In this document: positions 1-11,277 of the stretch, one piece after another
Layout: every line of letters starts with the position of its first letter
Position numbering within the stretch: position 1 is the first letter of the stretch
From: Methylobacterium sp. Leaf125
GTDB lineage: Bacteria; Pseudomonadota; Alphaproteobacteria; Rhizobiales; Beijerinckiaceae
Direction of reading: 5' to 3'
DNA length: 64,000 nt
Assembly (NCBI RefSeq): GCF_001423085.1
Contig: NZ_LMNU01000001.1
Span: 923,495 to 987,494, forward strand
Notes under the pieces: generated by a model
Databases searched by the model: none
What the model was told of the DNA's origin: nothing
Seen by the model: only the letters and a program-made list of their open reading frames with translations
Program-made: the position numbers and the translations under genes

Positions 1-924
1 GGGCAGCACCCGGAAGCCTCGCTCGGTGAGGCCTGCCGACAGGCGGTCACGGGACGCGGCGAAGCGTGCGCGCATGCCGGTGAAGTAAGCGTCGTCCTTG
101 GCGAGCCCGTAGGCCACCGCCTCCTGCAGGGCAGGCGGCGTCGTGAAGGTGAGGAACTGGTGGGCGTTCGCGACCACCCGCATCAGGGGGGGCGCCGCCA
201 TCACGAAACCGACCTTCCAGCCGGTCAGGCCGAAGATCTTGCCGGCCGAGCCGATCTTCACGGTCCGATCGCGCATGCCCGGCAACGCCATCAGCGGGCA
301 ATGCCGTGCGCCGTCGAAGACGATATGCTCCCAGACCTCGTCGCAGACCGCCACCACATCGTGCCGCGTGCAGAAGGCGGCGAGCAGCGCCAGGTCCTCG
401 CGTCCGAAGATCGTGGCGCTGGGATTGAGCGGATTGTTCAGGATGACGAGCTTCGTCCGATCCGAGAACGCCTCCGCGAGGGCGTCCGCGTCGAGGCGGA
501 ACTGCGGGGGCCGGAGCGCCACGATGCGCGCGACGCCGCCGGCGCGGCGCACCAGCGGCAGGTAGGCGTCGTAGAGGGGGGCGAACAGCACGACCTCGTC
601 ACCCGGTGCGATCAGGGCGAACAGGGCGGCGGCGATGGCCTCGGTGGCCCCCGACGTCACCATCACCTCCGCCGCCGGGTCGAGATCCAGCCCCTGATGA
701 TGCGCGTAATGCGCCGCGATCGCCCGGCGCAAGTCGGGCAAGCCCATCATCGGCGGGTATTGGTTGTCGCCGTGCAGCACGGCCTCGGCGGCCTTGCGCC
801 GGACATCCTCCGGTCCCGGATCGTCCGGGAAGCCCTGACCCAGGTTGATCGCACCGAGTTCGCGGGCGAGGCCCGACATCACCGTGAAGATGGTCGTCGG
901 CAGGTCGGCGAGCACGGGATTCAT
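1..924 (-). CDS. Class I/II PLP-dependent aminotransferase (3' end outside window)
   Basis: The first 308 residues are present; the reading frame is still open at base 1, so the C-terminus lies outside. It starts with ATG at 924 (MNPVLADLPTTIF). An early NLGQGFPDDPGP motif, a YPPMMGLPDLR segment and the lysine motif SAGKIFGLTGWKVG are typical of fold-type I aminotransferases of the methionine/kynurenine/aspartate type. The PLP-binding lysine is about residue 229. It should be a cytosolic enzyme that transfers an amino group from an amino acid to a 2-oxo acid. The substrate cannot be told from the sequence, and aspartate, methionine or glutamine/kynurenine activity are all possible. It is transcribed away from the efflux operon, with 731 bases between them. 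Confidence 0.9.
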   Translation of the reverse strand, partial: MNPVLADLPTTIFTVMSGLARELGAINLGQGFPDDPGPEDVRRKAAEAVLHGDNQYPPMMGLPDLRRAIAAHYAHHQGLDLDPAAEVMVTSGATEAIAAALFALIAPGDEVVLFAPLYDAYLPLVRRAGGVARIVALRPPQFRLDADALAEAFSDRTKLVILNNPLNPSATIFGREDLALLAAFCTRHDVVAVCDEVWEHIVFDGARHCPLMALPGMRDRTVKIGSAGKIFGLTGWKVGFVMAAPPLMRVVANAHQFLTFTTPPALQEAVAYGLAKDDAYFTGMRARFAASRDRLSAGLTERGFRVLP

Positions 925-1655
925 GGAGTGCGGGGGTTCGGGGGGCAAGGAACGGAGCGTCGAGCCGTGGCGTAGCACGCCCCTTCGTCTCGGTGAAATG
1001 TGCGTCCTCGCACGCCGCCCGAAGCCCCGCCAAGCAGCTGGCCTGACGATTGTTGACTTTCATCAGCCATCACGTAACTCTCGACTCACGGCTGGAGCGG
1101 TGATTGCCAGCGCGGGACTTCGCCCCCTCGTTCCGTACACGTGTCGTCGCCGCTCCGGTCCTTCCCAAGAAGAGGTCGTCGCTTCCCCCAGCGGCGGCCT
1201 TTTCTGTTTGCCGGTTGCTGATTGCCGGAGGACCGGCCGCGTTCACCGGAGCGTCTCGACACGGATTTGCAAGCGCGGGCGCAGCAGCAATACGGTGGAA
1301 ACGCGAAGGCCGCACTGGAGTCGCATTGGTTCCCTAGAGCGTCTCTCATGCCGTGCCGCGACCGCCTTGAAGACCTGGGACCGGCCGGGGTCGAGCTTCG
1401 ATGGGATGGGGCCGGTGATCGGCCGAGACCTGCCGATGCGGGGCGCAGGGTGCGACGTCGCTCGATCCTGTCCCGGGGCGCCCACGGACCTTATTTCATC
1501 GGCAGCGCCTGCCGATCCGGGCGAGCGCCAACCGGGCATGCGCGAACCGGGCCCGCGGCACGGGATTGCGGTGCGCCGGAGGGCGTTGGTCTCGTGGGGG
1601 CTTGCCGGTTCTTCCGCTCGCAACGCCGTCCGCAACACGCCATGATCGTCAGGCC
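925..1655. other. Intergenic region between aminotransferase and efflux operon
   Basis: This 731-base region lies between two divergently transcribed genes and should hold both promoters. I see no convincing gene. Open frames exist on both strands, but they have arginine/serine/proline-rich shadow composition and no recognisable domain. A TTGACT hexamer near 1050 could be a -35 element on the plus strand, but no clear -10 follows. No operator for a BaeR- or TetR-type efflux regulator could be recognised. Confidence 0.5.
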
Positions 1656-3152
1656 ATGAACGAAACCTCACCCATCCGCACCGAGACAGCGCGCGAATAC
1701 TCCGGGACGGTCCGTGGCGACGCGCGGCCGGGCGACGTGCTGCCGCGCGAGACGCGCGCCGCGCCACCGGCCCGTCGCAGCCGGGCGGGGCTCTGGTTCA
1801 TCCTGCTGCTGATCCTGGCAGGGGCCGGATACGCCGGATACCGTTTCTACCTCGCGCCCAAATCCGAGACCCAGGTCGCCGCCACCTCCGGCCGGGGCAA
1901 GGGAGGGGGCGGGCGCGGCGGCCATGGCGAGCCGGCCCAGGCGGTGGGCATCGCCACGATCGCGCCCGGCGACGTGCCGATCGTCCTCGCGGGCCTCGGC
2001 ACCGTGACTCCGCTCGCCACCGTGACGGTGCGCTCGCAGATCAGCGGCTATCTGACCGAGATCGGGTTCCGCGAGGGCCAGACCGTAAAGAAGGGCGACT
2101 TCCTCGCCCAGATCGATTCGCGCCCCTACGAGGCCCAGCTCGCTCAGTACCAGGGCCAGCTGATGCGCGATCAGGCGCTTCTGCAGAACTCGAAGCTGGA
2201 TCTGGCCCGCTTCCAGCGGCTCAGCCAGCAAGACTCGATCTCGAAGCAGAACGTCGACACCCAAGGCGCCCTCGTGAAGCAGAACGAGGGTACGGTGGCG
2301 GCCGACCAGGCCCTCGTCGACCAGCAGAAGCTCAACATCACCTACACCCGCATCATCTCGCCTGTGGAGGGCCGCGTCGGCCTGCGCCAGATCGATCAGG
2401 GCAACTACGTCACCGCGGCCTCGACCAGCATCGTGGTGGTGACCCAACTGCACCCGATCTCGGTGGTCTTCACCCTGCCGGAGGACGACGTCGCGCGGGT
2501 GATGCGCCGGGTGCGCTCCGGCGCCAAGCTCGCGGTCACGGCCTACGACCGGGGCGACACCAACGTCATCGCCACCGGCGTGCTCGATACGGTGGACAAC
2601 CAGATCGACACCACCACCGGCACCGTGAAGCTGCGCGCGATCTTCGAGAACCAGGACGACGCGCTCTTTCCCAACCAGTTCGTCAACGCCAAGCTCACCG
2701 TCGATACCGTGCGCGACGCACCCATCGTCCCGACCGCGGCCATCCTGCGGGGGACCCCGGGCACCTACGTCTATCTCCTCCAGGGCGACGACAAGGTCGT
2801 GGTCCGGCCGGTCAAGCTCGGCGAGGCGGACGGCGTGCGGACGGTGGTGACCGAAGGGCTGAACGTCGGCGACCGCGTGGTCGTGGACGGCACCGACCGG
2901 CTCCGCGACGGTGCCCCGGTGCGCATCACCGAGGAAGGCGGCAAGCCCCGGAACGCCTCGCCGCGGGACCATGCGGCCGACGCCCAGGGCAAGGCGGCGC
3001 GGAGTCCGGGCGCTCCGGCAGAAGCTCAGAGCACGCCGGCCGCCGCGCCGGTGACCGAGGGTGCCAAGCCCGACGCCGCCAAGGCCGATGCCGTCGCTCC
3101 CGAGGGCCAGAAGCGCGAGCGCCGGCGGCAGCGTCCGGCCGAGGCGCAATGA
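1656..3152 (+). CDS. mdtA: RND efflux periplasmic adaptor subunit (MdtA-like)
   Basis: This 498-residue membrane fusion protein joins the inner-membrane RND pump to the outer-membrane channel. An N-terminal membrane anchor (about residues 43-65, [17 protein letters not shown]) is followed by a Gly/Arg linker and then barrel-sandwich and coiled-coil hairpin domains ([19 protein letters not shown], then [19 protein letters not shown]). The beta-barrel segment [19 protein letters not shown] is typical of the MdtA branch of the HlyD family. The Ala/Lys/Glu-rich tail of about 70 residues is probably disordered. The ATG at 1656 is preferred over the upstream start at 1566, because it follows an AGG and gives a normal N-terminus. 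It is the first gene of the operon; its stop lies 4 bases before mdtB. Substrates are unknown. Confidence 0.92.
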   Translation: MNETSPIRTETAREYSGTVRGDARPGDVLPRETRAAPPARRSRAGLWFILLLILAGAGYAGYRFYLAPKSETQVAATSGRGKGGGGRGGHGEPAQAVGIATIAPGDVPIVLAGLGTVTPLATVTVRSQISGYLTEIGFREGQTVKKGDFLAQIDSRPYEAQLAQYQGQLMRDQALLQNSKLDLARFQRLSQQDSISKQNVDTQGALVKQNEGTVAADQALVDQQKLNITYTRIISPVEGRVGLRQIDQGNYVTAASTSIVVVTQLHPISVVFTLPEDDVARVMRRVRSGAKLAVTAYDRGDTNVIATGVLDTVDNQIDTTTGTVKLRAIFENQDDALFPNQFVNAKLTVDTVRDAPIVPTAAILRGTPGTYVYLLQGDDKVVVRPVKLGEADGVRTVVTEGLNVGDRVVVDGTDRLRDGAPVRITEEGGKPRNASPRDHAADAQGKAARSPGAPAEAQSTPAAAPVTEGAKPDAAKADAVAPEGQKRERRRQRPAEAQ

Positions 3153-3156
3153 CCCG

Positions 3157-6100
3157 ATGAATCCGTCCCGCCTCTTCATCCTGCGGCCGGTCGCCACCAC
3201 GCTGTTCATGCTGGCGATCCTCCTGGTCGGCATGGTGTCGTACCTGAACCTGCCGGTCTCGGCCCTGCCGTCGGTGGACTACCCGACGATCCAGATCCAG
3301 ACCTTCTATCCGGGGGCCAGCCCCGAGGTGATGACCTCGGCGGTGACGGCGCCCCTGGAGCGGCAGTTCGGGCAACTCGCCAACCTGAACCAGATGACCT
3401 CGCAGAGTTCGGCGGGGGCCTCCGTCATCACCCTGCAGTTCAGCCTGGACCTTCCCCTCGACATCGCCGAGCAGCAGGTGCAGGCGGCGATCAACGCGGC
3501 CGGAAACCTCCTGCCGTCCGACCTGCCGGCGCCGCCGATCTACGCCAAGGTCAACCCGGCCGATGCGCCGATCCTGACCCTGGCGCTGACTTCGAAGACC
3601 CTGCCCCTGACCGAAGTGCGCGATCTCGCCGAGACGCGCCTGGCCCAGAAGATCTCCCAGGTGGCCGGCGTCGGCCTCGTCAGCACCGGTGGCGGACAGC
3701 GCCCGGCCGTGCGCATCCGCTTTAATGCCCGCGCCCTGGCGGCCTACGGGCTCAACATCGACGACCTGCGCACCACGGTCACCAACCTCAACGTCAATAC
3801 GCCCAAGGGCACCATCGACGGCCCGACCCAGTCCTACGCGATCAACGCCAACGACCAGATCCGCGACCCCAAGGCCTATGACGACGCGATCATCGCCTAC
3901 AAGAACGGCGCGCCGGTCCGGCTGTCCGACGTGGCCGACGTGGTCAACGGCCCCGAGAACACCAAGCTCGGCGCCTGGATGGACGAGACGCCCGCCGTCA
4001 TCCTGAACATCCAGCGCCAGCCCGGCGCCAACGTCATCGCCACCGTCGACAAGATCAAGGCGCTGCTGCCCCAGCTCCAGGCGACCCTGCCAGCCGCCAT
4101 CGGCGTCACCGTGCTCACCGACCGCACCACCACGATCCGCGCCTCGGTGCACGACGTGCAGGTCGAGCTGGCGCTGGCCATCGGCCTCGTGGTGCTAGTG
4201 ATCTTCCTGTTCCTCCGCAGCGTCTCCGCGACCCTGATCCCGAGCCTGTCGGTACCCCTCTCCCTGATCGGCTCCCTGGCGATCATGGACCTCTACGGCT
4301 TTTCCCTCGACAACCTGTCGCTGATGGCGCTGACCATCGCGACCGGCTTCGTGGTCGACGACGCCATCGTGGTGATCGAGAACATCGCCCGCCACGTGGA
4401 GGAGGGCGACTCGCCCCTGGAAGCGGCGCTCAAGGGCAGCCGCGAGATCGGCTTCACCATCATCTCGCTCACCGTCTCGCTGATCGCGGTGCTGATTCCG
4501 CTCCTCTTCATGGGCGACGTGGTCGGGCGCCTGTTCCACGAATTCGCGATCACCCTGGCGGCCACCATCATCATCTCGGCGGTGGTCTCGCTCACCCTCG
4601 TGCCGATGCTGTGCGCGCGCCTGCTGAAAGCCCACGTGCCTGGCAAGGCCGAGCGCCGCGAAGGCGTCATCGCCCGCACCGCGCGCCGGGGCATGGACGG
4701 CATCATCGCGGGTTACGGCCGCATGCTGCGGGTGGTGCTGCGTCACCAGACGCTGACCCTCATCGTCACCCTCGGCACGATCGCGCTCACCGCCTACCTG
4801 TTCGTGGTGATCCCCAAGGGGTTCTTCCCCGTTCAGGATACGGGCGTCATCCAGGGCGTGACCCAGGCGGACCAGACCGTCTCCTACGCCGCCATGGCCG
4901 AGCGCCAGCAGAAGCTCGCCGCCATCGTGCTGAAGGACCCGGACGTCCAGAGCCTGTCCTCCTTCATCGGGGTCGACGGCCAGAACGTCACGCTGAATTC
5001 CGGCCGCTTCCTCATCAACCTGAAGCCGCAGGAGCAGCGCACCGCCCGCGCACCCGAGATCATCGAACGGCTGAAGGCGGCCACCACCGAGGTCGCGGGC
5101 ATCCGCCTCTACCTGCAATCGGTGCAGGACCTGACCATCGACACGGCGGTGGGCGCGACCCAGTACCAGGTCATCCTCGAGAACCCGAACCTCACCGAGT
5201 TCGAGACCTGGGTGCCGCGCTTCGTGCGGGCGCTGCAGGCCTCGCCGCTGCTCATGGACGTGGCGAGCGACCTGCAGGCGAGCGGGCTGGCCGCCTACAT
5301 CACGATCGACCGGCCCACCGCCGGGCGCTACGGCATCACGCCGGCCACGGTCGACAACGCTCTCTACGATGCCTTCGGCCAGCGCATCATCTCGACGATC
5401 TTCACCCAGTCGAACCAGTACCGGGTCATCCTCGAGGCCGATCCCGACCTGCACAAGACCATCGAGAGCCTGGACCACATCTACCTGCCATCCTCGACGG
5501 TCGCCTCCGGCCAGGTTCCGCTCTCCGCCGTGGCCCAGGTCAGCGAGCGGCGGGCGCCGCTGCTGATCAGCCATCTCGGGCAGTTCCCCGCCACCACCGT
5601 GTCGTTCAACCTCGCCCCCGGCGCGGCCCTGGGCGACGCCGTCACGGCGGTGGAGGCGGCGCGTCAGTCCATCGACCTCCCGCCGAGCTTCCGCGTGGTG
5701 CCGCAGGGGTCGGTCTTCGCCTTCCAGTCGGCGCTCTCGAACCAACTCTTCCTGGTGCTGGCCGCCATCGTCACCGTCTACATCGTCCTCGGCGTCCTCT
5801 ACGAGAGCTTCATCCACCCGATCACCATCCTGTCGACCCTGCCCTCTGCCGGCATCGGAGCGCTGATCGGGCTGATGCTGTTCGGGCTCTCCCTCGACAT
5901 CATCGCGATCATCGGCATCGTGCTTCTCATCGGCATCGTGAAGAAGAACGCCATCATGATGATCGACTTCGCGCTCCAGGCCGAGCGCGAGGAGGGGATG
6001 AGCCCCCGCGATGCGATCTACGAAGCCTGCATCCTGCGCTTCCGGCCGATCCTGATGACGACGCTGGCGGCCCTGTTCGCCGCCGTGCCCCTCATCGTCG

Positions 6101-6282
6101 GCACCGGCGTCGGCTCCGAACTGCGCCAGCCCCTGGGCATCGTCATCGCGGGCGGCCTCATCGTCAGCCAGGTGCTGACCCTGTTCACCACCCCGGTGAT
6201 CTACCTCGCCTTCGACCGCCTGGAGCGCCGCCTCTCCGGCCGCCGCGCCGGCGGGGCCGACAGCGTCGAGGCGCTGCCGTGA
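3157..6282 (+). CDS. mdtB: RND efflux permease subunit (MdtB-like)
   Basis: This inner-membrane RND proton/drug antiporter of 1041 residues has the normal length for AcrB/MdtB proteins. It starts [18 protein letters not shown], which is the first transmembrane helix. Two copies of the helix bundle and periplasmic loop are visible. [13 protein letters not shown] in TM4 carries the paired aspartates of the proton relay, and [15 protein letters not shown] in TM10 carries the lysine. [17 protein letters not shown] lies in the second half. It is closely related to the next gene; in E. coli, MdtB and MdtC assemble as a B2C heterotrimer, which is the likely arrangement here. The ATG at 3157 lies 4 bases after the mdtA stop, so translation is likely coupled. 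Confidence 0.93.
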   Translation: MNPSRLFILRPVATTLFMLAILLVGMVSYLNLPVSALPSVDYPTIQIQTFYPGASPEVMTSAVTAPLERQFGQLANLNQMTSQSSAGASVITLQFSLDLPLDIAEQQVQAAINAAGNLLPSDLPAPPIYAKVNPADAPILTLALTSKTLPLTEVRDLAETRLAQKISQVAGVGLVSTGGGQRPAVRIRFNARALAAYGLNIDDLRTTVTNLNVNTPKGTIDGPTQSYAINANDQIRDPKAYDDAIIAYKNGAPVRLSDVADVVNGPENTKLGAWMDETPAVILNIQRQPGANVIATVDKIKALLPQLQATLPAAIGVTVLTDRTTTIRASVHDVQVELALAIGLVVLVIFLFLRSVSATLIPSLSVPLSLIGSLAIMDLYGFSLDNLSLMALTIATGFVVDDAIVVIENIARHVEEGDSPLEAALKGSREIGFTIISLTVSLIAVLIPLLFMGDVVGRLFHEFAITLAATIIISAVVSLTLVPMLCARLLKAHVPGKAERREGVIARTARRGMDGIIAGYGRMLRVVLRHQTLTLIVTLGTIALTAYLFVVIPKGFFPVQDTGVIQGVTQADQTVSYAAMAERQQKLAAIVLKDPDVQSLSSFIGVDGQNVTLNSGRFLINLKPQEQRTARAPEIIERLKAATTEVAGIRLYLQSVQDLTIDTAVGATQYQVILENPNLTEFETWVPRFVRALQASPLLMDVASDLQASGLAAYITIDRPTAGRYGITPATVDNALYDAFGQRIISTIFTQSNQYRVILEADPDLHKTIESLDHIYLPSSTVASGQVPLSAVAQVSERRAPLLISHLGQFPATTVSFNLAPGAALGDAVTAVEAARQSIDLPPSFRVVPQGSVFAFQSALSNQLFLVLAAIVTVYIVLGVLYESFIHPITILSTLPSAGIGALIGLMLFGLSLDIIAIIGIVLLIGIVKKNAIMMIDFALQAEREEGMSPRDAIYEACILRFRPILMTTLAALFAAVPLIVGTGVGSELRQPLGIVIAGGLIVSQVLTLFTTPVIYLAFDRLERRLSGRRAGGADSVEALP

Positions 6283-9200
6283 ACGTCTCCGAGCCGTTCA
6301 TCCGGCGGCCCGTCGCCACCACGCTCCTGACCATCGGCGTGCTGCTCGCCGGCATCTTCGCTTTCATGAAGCTGCCGGTGGCGCCGCTGCCGCAGGTGGA
6401 TTTCCCCGTCATTCTGGTCCAGGCGCAGATGGCGGGCGCCTCGCCGGAAACCATGGCCACCACGGTGGCGGCACCCCTGGAGCGCCGCCTCGGCTCCATC
6501 GCCGACGTCACCGAGATGACCTCGACGAGTTCGCTCGGCTCGGTACGCCTCGTGCTGATGTTCGGGCTCAACCGCGACATCGACGGCGCGGCCCGCGATG
6601 TCCAGGCAGCAATCAACGCCGCGCGGGCCGACCTGCCCACGGCGCTCCGCTCGAACCCGACCTACCGGAAGTTCAACCCGGCCGATGCCCCGATCCTCAT
6701 CCTGGGCCTGACCTCCGAAACCCTGACGCCGGGACAACTGTACGATTCCGCCGCCACGGTGGTGCAGCAGAAGATGTCCCAGCTCCCCGGGGTCGGAAAC
6801 GTCGATATCGGCGGCTCGTCGCTTCCCGCCGTGCGGGTGGAACTCGATCCGACGGCCCTGTTCAACTACGGCATCGGCCTCGAGGGCATCCGCGCAGCCC
6901 TGGCCTCGGCCAACGCCAATTCGCCCAAGGGCGCGATCGAGACCGACACCCGCCACTACCAGCTCTACGCCAACGACCAGGGCCGGGTGGCCGCCGATTA
7001 TCGCGACCTCGTGGTGGCCTATCGCAACGGTGCCGCCGTGCGCCTCACGGATGTCGGCAAGATCGAGGATTCCGTCGAGGACCGGCGCAATCTCGGCCTC
7101 GTCAACGGCAAGCCGGGCGTGATCCTGTTCATCTACAAGCAGCCCGGCTCCAACGTCGTCGAGACGATCAAGGGCCTCAAGGCCGCGATCCCGCAGGTCA
7201 AGGCGGCGCTGCCCGGCGACATCGACCTCACCGTCACGGGCGACCGCAGCGCCACCATCCGCGCCTCCCTGGCCGAGACCGAGGAGACGCTGGTCATCGC
7301 GGTCGCCCTGGTCATCTTCGTGGTGTTCCTGTTCCTGCGCTCGGGCCGTGCCACCCTGATCCCGGCCGTCGCCGTGCCGATCTCCATCGTCGGCACTTTC
7401 TCGGCGATGTACCTGCTCGATTACAGCCTCGACATCCTGTCCCTGATGGCGCTGATCATCGCCACGGGCTTCGTGGTCGACGACGCCATCGTGGTCTTGG
7501 AGAACATTCAGCGCCACATCGAGCAGGGCAAGCCGCGGGTCGAGGCGGCGCTTCTCGGCTCGCGCGAGGTCGGCTTTACCGTCATCTCCATGAGCCTCTC
7601 CCTGGTCGCGGTGTTCCTGCCGATCCTGCTGATGGGCGGCATCGTCGGCCGCCTGTTCCAGGAGTTCGCCGTCACCCTCTCGCTCGCGATCCTGATCTCC
7701 CTGGTGCTGTCTCTCACCACCACGCCGATGATGTGCGCCCTCCTGCTCCGGCGCGAGGCGTCGCACGGGACGGCGCGGCCGAACTGGCTGGTGCGGGGCC
7801 TGGAGGCCGGGTTCGACGGCATGCTCGCGGGCTACGAGCGCACCCTCCGGATCGCTATGCGGCACCGGCGGCTCGTCGTCCTCACCCTGCTGGCGACGGT
7901 GGGGCTCAACGTCTACCTCTACATCATCGTCCCGAAGGGCTTCTTCCCCGAGCAGGATACGGGGCAGATGATGGGCGGCATCCAGGCCGACCAGCGCATC
8001 TCGTTCCAATCGATGAAGCAGAAGCTGGAACAGGCCACCGCCATCGTGCAGGCCGATCCGGCCGTGGACAGCGTCGTCGGCTTCACCGGCGGGCGTGGCA
8101 CGAACTCGGCCAACGTCTTCGTCGGCCTCAAGCCCCGGGGCGAGCGCGAGTCGATCACCGCCGTGATGGCGCGCCTGCGCCCGAAGCTGTCCCGCGTCGC
8201 CGGAGCCCGGCTCTACCTCTTCCCGCGCCAGGACCTGCGCATGGGCGGGCGCCAGAGTTTCGCCCAGTACCAGTACACCCTGCAGGGCGATACTGCGGAA
8301 GAGCTGTATCAGGCCGCGCCGAAGCTGGTTCAGGCCCTGCAGAAAAATCCGATCTTCGCCGACGTCACCTCCGACCAGCAGGAGGGCGGCCTGGAGAGTC
8401 GCCTCGTGATCGACCGGGCCAGCGCCTTCCGCTACGGCCTCACCCCGGACAAGATCGACAACACGCTCTACGACGCCTTCGGCCAGCGCCAGGTCTCGAC
8501 CATCTACAACCCGCTAAACCAGTACCACGTCGTGATGGAGATCGCCCCGCGCTACCTCCAGAGCCCCGACACCCTGAAGATGCTCTACGTCTCGACCTCG
8601 GGCGGCAAGGCGCGGGGCTCGGCCACCACCAACGCGGTGGCGGGCACCGTGGCGGGCGCCCCGGCCGTTGCCGCGAACGGCGCCGTGGGCGCAACGGCAA
8701 CCGCCGACGCCAGCGCCGCCTCCATCGCCACCGATTCGGCCCGCAACGCGGCCGCCAACGCCATCGCGGGCGGCAAGGGCGGCGCCTCGTCCAGCGCGCC
8801 GGTGTCGAGTTCCAAGGAGACGATGATTCCGCTCTCGGCCTTCGCCCGGCTGGAGACCGGCAATGCGCCGGTTCAGGTGAGCCATCAGGGCTTGTTCGTG
8901 GCCACCACGATCTCGTTCAACCTCGTGCCGGGCAAGAGCCTGTCGGACGCCACCGCCGCCATCGACGCGGCGATCACCGACCTGCGCCTGCCCGCCACGA
9001 TCCACGGCGAATTCGCCGGCTCGGCCAAGAGCTTCCAGGAATCGTCCTCGCGCCAGCCGCTGCTGATCCTGGCCGCCCTCGTCGCCGTCTACACGATCCT
9101 CGGAATTCTCTACGAAAGCTTCGTCCACCCCGTGACGATCCTGTCGACGCTGCCCTCGGCCGGCATCGGCGCCCTCCTGGCGCTCCTCGTCTCGGGGACC

Positions 9201-9584
9201 GAGTTCACCGTCATCGCGCTGATCGCGGTGTTCCTGCTCATCGGCATCGTGAAGAAGAACGCGATCATGATGATCGACTTCGCGCTCGATGCCGAACGCA
9301 CCCGGGGGGCCTCGCCACAGGACGCGATCTTCGAGGCCTGCCTCTTGCGCTTCCGCCCGATCATGATGACAACGCTGGCCGCGATGCTCGGTGCCTTGCC
9401 CCTCATCCTCGCCGGCGGAGAGGGCTCCGAGCTGCGGCGGCCCCTCGGCATCGCCATCGTCGGCGGCCTGATCGTGAGCCAGATCCTGACCCTCTACACC
9501 ACCCCTGTCGTCTACCTGTACCTCGACCGGCTGCGACGCCGCGGCGCGCCGGCGGCCGGCGTAGCGCTGAGCCCTGCCGAATGA
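6279..9584 (+). CDS. mdtC: RND efflux permease subunit with low-complexity insert (MdtC-like)
   Basis: This second RND permease has 1101 residues. The GTG start at 6279 overlaps the mdtB stop (GTGA) and gives [19 protein letters not shown]4 ([13 protein letters not shown]) and TM10 ([16 protein letters not shown]) proton-relay residues are intact. The protein is about 60 residues longer than MdtB. Nearly all of the excess is one insert at about residues 775-847 (bases 8600-8820), made of Ala, Gly, Ser and Thr with almost no hydrophobic residues. It sits between [11 protein letters not shown] and [13 protein letters not shown], where MdtB has only STVASGQ. By alignment with AcrB-type pumps this is in the second periplasmic loop. 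The rest of the pump looks fully functional. Confidence 0.92.
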   Translation: MNVSEPFIRRPVATTLLTIGVLLAGIFAFMKLPVAPLPQVDFPVILVQAQMAGASPETMATTVAAPLERRLGSIADVTEMTSTSSLGSVRLVLMFGLNRDIDGAARDVQAAINAARADLPTALRSNPTYRKFNPADAPILILGLTSETLTPGQLYDSAATVVQQKMSQLPGVGNVDIGGSSLPAVRVELDPTALFNYGIGLEGIRAALASANANSPKGAIETDTRHYQLYANDQGRVAADYRDLVVAYRNGAAVRLTDVGKIEDSVEDRRNLGLVNGKPGVILFIYKQPGSNVVETIKGLKAAIPQVKAALPGDIDLTVTGDRSATIRASLAETEETLVIAVALVIFVVFLFLRSGRATLIPAVAVPISIVGTFSAMYLLDYSLDILSLMALIIATGFVVDDAIVVLENIQRHIEQGKPRVEAALLGSREVGFTVISMSLSLVAVFLPILLMGGIVGRLFQEFAVTLSLAILISLVLSLTTTPMMCALLLRREASHGTARPNWLVRGLEAGFDGMLAGYERTLRIAMRHRRLVVLTLLATVGLNVYLYIIVPKGFFPEQDTGQMMGGIQADQRISFQSMKQKLEQATAIVQADPAVDSVVGFTGGRGTNSANVFVGLKPRGERESITAVMARLRPKLSRVAGARLYLFPRQDLRMGGRQSFAQYQYTLQGDTAEELYQAAPKLVQALQKNPIFADVTSDQQEGGLESRLVIDRASAFRYGLTPDKIDNTLYDAFGQRQVSTIYNPLNQYHVVMEIAPRYLQSPDTLKMLYVSTSGGKARGSATTNAVAGTVAGAPAVAANGAVGATATADASAASIATDSARNAAANAIAGGKGGASSSAPVSSSKETMIPLSAFARLETGNAPVQVSHQGLFVATTISFNLVPGKSLSDATAAIDAAITDLRLPATIHGEFAGSAKSFQESSSRQPLLILAALVAVYTILGILYESFVHPVTILSTLPSAGIGALLALLVSGTEFTVIALIAVFLLIGIVKKNAIMMIDFALDAERTRGASPQDAIFEACLLRFRPIMMTTLAAMLGALPLILAGGEGSELRRPLGIAIVGGLIVSQILTLYTTPVVYLYLDRLRRRGAPAAGVALSPAE

Positions 9585-11140
9585 GCGATTTCCGTCGGCC
9601 GATAGGGCCCGCTCGCGCTTCCCGCTCTCCCGCACAGGGCGGCGCGCGCGCGGGCGCCCTCCGCGTCACCGCCATCCTCCTGGCCACCACCGTCTCGGGC
9701 TGCATGGTCGGGCCGGACTATGCGCGTCCCTCGGTGGAGACGCCCCTGGCGTTCAAGGAGGGGGGCACCCGCGAGGACAGCGCCGCCTACGTGGCGAGCC
9801 GCAAGGGCTGGCGTCCGGCCGCGCCCAATGACGGGGCCGAGCGCGGCGACTGGTGGCGGGTGTTCCGCGATCCCACCCTCGACCGGCTGATCCGCCTCGT
9901 GGATGTCGACAACCAGAGCCTGCGGGCCCAGGTGGCCGCCTACGAGCAGGCGCGCGCCTTCGTCGCCCAGGCCCGTGCCGCCCTGTTCCCCACGGTCACG
10001 GGCGCCCCCAATGTCTCGCGGTCCCGCTCCCTCGGGATCGAGCGCACCAACGTCTCGCTCCAGGGTCAGGCAAGCTGGGAGCTCGACCTGTTCGGCCGCA
10101 TCCGCCGCAACATCGAGAGCGAGGTCGCCACGGCCCAGGCCAGCGCCGCCGAACTCGCCCTGGTGCGCCTGACGCTCCAATCCGAGGTCGCGATCAACTA
10201 CCTGACGCTGCGCTACCAGGATTCGCTCCAGCGCGTGCTCAATGAGAACATCGAGGGCTACAAGAAGAGCCTCGCGATCACCGAGAACCAGTACAATGCC
10301 GGCGTCGCCGCGCGCTCGGACGTGATCACGGCCCAGACGCAGCTCCAGACCACACAGGCCCAGGCCATCGCCATCGGCCTGCAGCGCGCCACCTTCGAGC
10401 ACGCCATCGCGCTCCTCGTGGGCCGCCCGCCCTCCGAATTGAGCCTGCCGGTGGCGCCGCTCGCCGCGCGGCCGCCCGCAGTGCCGGTCGGCATTCCTTC
10501 GACGCTCCTCGAGCGACGTCCCGACGTCGCGCAGGCCGAACGCACCGTCCAGGCCCAGAGCGAGCAGATCGGCGTCGCCGTGGCGGCGTTCTACCCCACG
10601 GTGACGCTCTCGGCCTCCGGCGGGATCTCGGGCAGCCCGGCCAACGGCCTGTTCTCCGCCGTCAATCAGGTCTGGTCGGTGGCGGCCGCCGGCACGGAGG
10701 TGTTCTACGACGGGGGTGCCCGCGCGGCGGCCCTGCGCATCACCCGCGCGGCCTATGACGCCAGCGTGGCCAGTTACCGCCAGACCGTGCTCACCGCCTT
10801 CTCGGAGGTCGAGAACGGCCTTGCGGGCGTGCGCATCCTCGCCCGGCAGCAGGTGGCCCAGGACGAGGCCGTCTCCTCGGCCCGCCGCGCCGTGGAGATC
10901 ACCCTGAACGAGTATCGGGCCGGAACGCAGAACTTCACCACCGTGGTCACGGCGCAGGCGCTCGCCCTGAACAACGAGGTCGTCGCCCTGCAGATTCGCC
11001 TCAACCGGTTCACCACGGCCGTCTCGCTCATCCGTGCGCTGGGCGGCGGCTGGGACGTCCGCAGCCTGCCGAGCGGCGACGAGCTGAAGAACGCGCGCCT
11101 GCCGGTGGATTCCGGCCAGGCGGTCCGCACCGACGAATAG
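9581..11140 (+). CDS. Outer-membrane efflux lipoprotein, OprM/NodT family
   Basis: This 519-residue TolC-like channel is the outer-membrane exit of the RND pump. Its ATG overlaps the mdtC stop (ATGA). A signal peptide ends in a lipobox (TVSGC, cysteine near residue 43), followed by MVGPDYARPSVETP, the usual beginning of mature OprM-type lipoproteins. Two repeats of the outer-membrane efflux domain follow, with long helical stretches rich in Ala, Gln and Glu. The motifs WELDLFGRIRRNIESE and RRPDVAQAERTVQAQ are typical. As the fourth gene of the operon it makes the cluster a complete tripartite exporter that needs no separately encoded TolC. Confidence 0.93.
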   Translation: MSDFRRPIGPARASRSPAQGGARAGALRVTAILLATTVSGCMVGPDYARPSVETPLAFKEGGTREDSAAYVASRKGWRPAAPNDGAERGDWWRVFRDPTLDRLIRLVDVDNQSLRAQVAAYEQARAFVAQARAALFPTVTGAPNVSRSRSLGIERTNVSLQGQASWELDLFGRIRRNIESEVATAQASAAELALVRLTLQSEVAINYLTLRYQDSLQRVLNENIEGYKKSLAITENQYNAGVAARSDVITAQTQLQTTQAQAIAIGLQRATFEHAIALLVGRPPSELSLPVAPLAARPPAVPVGIPSTLLERRPDVAQAERTVQAQSEQIGVAVAAFYPTVTLSASGGISGSPANGLFSAVNQVWSVAAAGTEVFYDGGARAAALRITRAAYDASVASYRQTVLTAFSEVENGLAGVRILARQQVAQDEAVSSARRAVEITLNEYRAGTQNFTTVVTAQALALNNEVVALQIRLNRFTTAVSLIRALGGGWDVRSLPSGDELKNARLPVDSGQAVRTDE

Positions 11141-11196
11141 GGGCCTGCCCCGCGTCCCGGTCGGGTCAGCCCATGCGTTCGGACACGACCTTGGCC

Positions 11197-11221
11197 GGAA
11201 CGTCGCCGGACGCGGCAGGTT
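11197..11221 (+). promoter_or_regulatory. Candidate EcfG-type promoter before zwf
   Basis: GGAAC at 11197-11201 is followed after 16 bases by GGTT at 11218-11221, 56 bases before the zwf start. The EcfG/PhyR general stress promoter of Methylobacterium is recalled as GGAAC-N16/17-CGTT, so one base of the -10 differs. This is a weak, by-eye match. Confidence 0.25.
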
Positions 11222-11277
11222 GACGAGCGGATTTGGCCGGCGCGTCGCGCGGCAATCGCGAGTGGAGGCCGTGGGCC

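Noticed and set aside
845..1645. Open frame of 266 codons on the plus strand in the first intergenic region
   Set aside because: It starts inside the aminotransferase gene, its composition is of shadow type, and it has no ribosome site or domain.
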